From Pseudomonadota bacterium (lineage in GTDB: Bacteria > Myxococcota_A > UBA796 > SXON01): DNA of 6,278 nt. The position numbers were made by a program, and so were the translations under genes. Positions 5,783-6,278 of this stretch are shown here, piece after piece (position 1 is the stretch's first letter; each line of letters begins with the position of its first letter). The stretch spans positions 1 to 6,278 of the forward strand of contig SXOM01000497.1 of assembly GCA_005776735.1 (NCBI GenBank), written 5' to 3'. Below the pieces are notes generated by a model, which was given only the letters and a program-made list of their open reading frames with translations, ran no database searches and was not told where the DNA came from.

Positions 5783-6278
5783 ATGCGAGAGCTCCGGACG
5801 TGTCCGGTCACCGGGGTCACGGTCCTCCTCAACGACGCGTGGCCTGACGGCCCGCGCCCGGCGGTGCCGCCGGCGATGCCGTGCTGGGCGTGCGCCGCCC
5901 ACGGGCCGTGGCTCGCGCACCGCGGCGCGGTGCGCGCCATGCCGCACCCGGTGCCGGCCCTCGGGGTCGAGGGCGATGTGGTGGCCCGGACGTTCGGCCC
6001 CGGGGTGCGCCGCGAGGGCGTGGGGGCCCACGAGCTCGTGTTCGCGGGTCACGATCGGGTCGATCCCGACGCGCTCGCGGTGGTGGCGGCGCGGATCGCC
6101 GACCTGCGCGGCGACGCCCGCCTGCGCGGGTTCGCGGTGCACCGCGTGGCGGCGCCGGGGGTGCACCCCACGTGGGAGCTGTACGCGCTCCCCACCGACG
6201 TGCCGCCGACCGACGCACGTGCGTGGCGGGCGGCCGAAGCTGCGGGGCCGCGCCGGGTGGCCCAGGCCGACGGCGCGC
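5783..6278 (+). CDS. GalT-like (galactose-1-phosphate uridylyltransferase family) protein, 5' part, degenerate active site
   Basis: The frame is open from ATG 5783 to the window end (165 residues visible), 7 bp after the branching-enzyme stop, so it is probably co-transcribed; no Shine-Dalgarno sequence is seen. Family features are the start RELRTCPVTGVTVLLN (2-17; compare ELR-DPVTGRWV), a zinc-type CWAC pair (Cys34, Cys37), RAMPHPVPAL (51-60; compare RVVPNKFPAL), GAHELV (81-86; compare GAHEVV) and His90. The block HPTWELYALP (128-137) lines up with the catalytic HPHSQLIALP. GalT moves UMP between glucose-1-phosphate and galactose-1-phosphate through a uridylylated second His of HPHxQ. Here that His is Thr130 and the Gln is Glu132, while the first His (zinc ligand) is kept as His128. 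Classical transferase activity is therefore doubtful. Family membership is inferred from short motifs, and the C-terminal half, which could hold more evidence, is not in the window. Confidence 0.75.
   Translation, partial: MRELRTCPVTGVTVLLNDAWPDGPRPAVPPAMPCWACAAHGPWLAHRGAVRAMPHPVPALGVEGDVVARTFGPGVRREGVGAHELVFAGHDRVDPDALAVVAARIADLRGDARLRGFAVHRVAAPGVHPTWELYALPTDVPPTDARAWRAAEAAGPRRVAQADGA

Noticed and set aside
3937..5940. 667-codon open frame on the minus strand, antisense to the branching enzyme
   Set aside because: The translation is Arg/Pro/His/Val-rich without domain motifs and runs opposite strongly conserved GH57 motifs; it is a GC-driven shadow.
1..6278. CRISPR array, tRNA/rRNA gene, insertion sequence or phage element
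   Set aside because: I saw no spaced repeats, no tRNA-like or rRNA sequence, no transposase motifs and no terminal inverted repeats. The window is filled almost completely by the five coding regions described.

Overview
The window is GC-rich chromosomal bacterial DNA, roughly 63% GC in a sampled line of the first gene and about 72% in a sampled line of the fourth. A secreted-type beta-helix protein with a C-terminal SPC-NAGDP/GGPDGDW block, genes packed end to end, GTG starts and GH57 glucan enzymes together suggest a Myxococcota/deltaproteobacteria-like organism. That assignment is inference; there is no rRNA or other marker gene here.

Layout: (1) 1-966 (+), the 3' part of a right-handed parallel beta-helix protein that begins before the window. 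(2) 980-1798 (-), an RsuA-type 16S rRNA pseudouridine synthase, convergent with gene 1. (3) 1799-1870, a 72-bp divergent intergenic region holding an imperfect 12-bp tandem direct repeat and a possible -10 element right before the next start. (4) 1871-4099 (+), a GH57-fold protein of the 4-alpha-glucanotransferase type in which both catalytic carboxylate positions are substituted. (5) 4099-5775 (+), a GH57 1,4-alpha-glucan branching enzyme with an intact catalytic pair, sharing one base with gene 4 (TAGTG). (6) 5783-6278 (+), the 5' part of a GalT-like (galactose-1-phosphate uridylyltransferase, HIT superfamily) protein that runs off the window and also has a changed active-site motif.

Genes 4-6 look like one operon for storage alpha-glucan (glycogen-like) metabolism. 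Only the branching enzyme keeps the expected catalytic residues. The GH57 protein before it has Tyr and Arg where the nucleophile Glu and acid/base Asp should be. The GalT-like protein after it reads HPTWE where HPHxQ is expected. One live enzyme flanked by two apparent pseudoenzymes is the main point of interest: the two could be glucan- or sugar-nucleotide-binding partners or regulators of the branching enzyme. The substitutions can be read directly from the sequence; the partner role is speculation.
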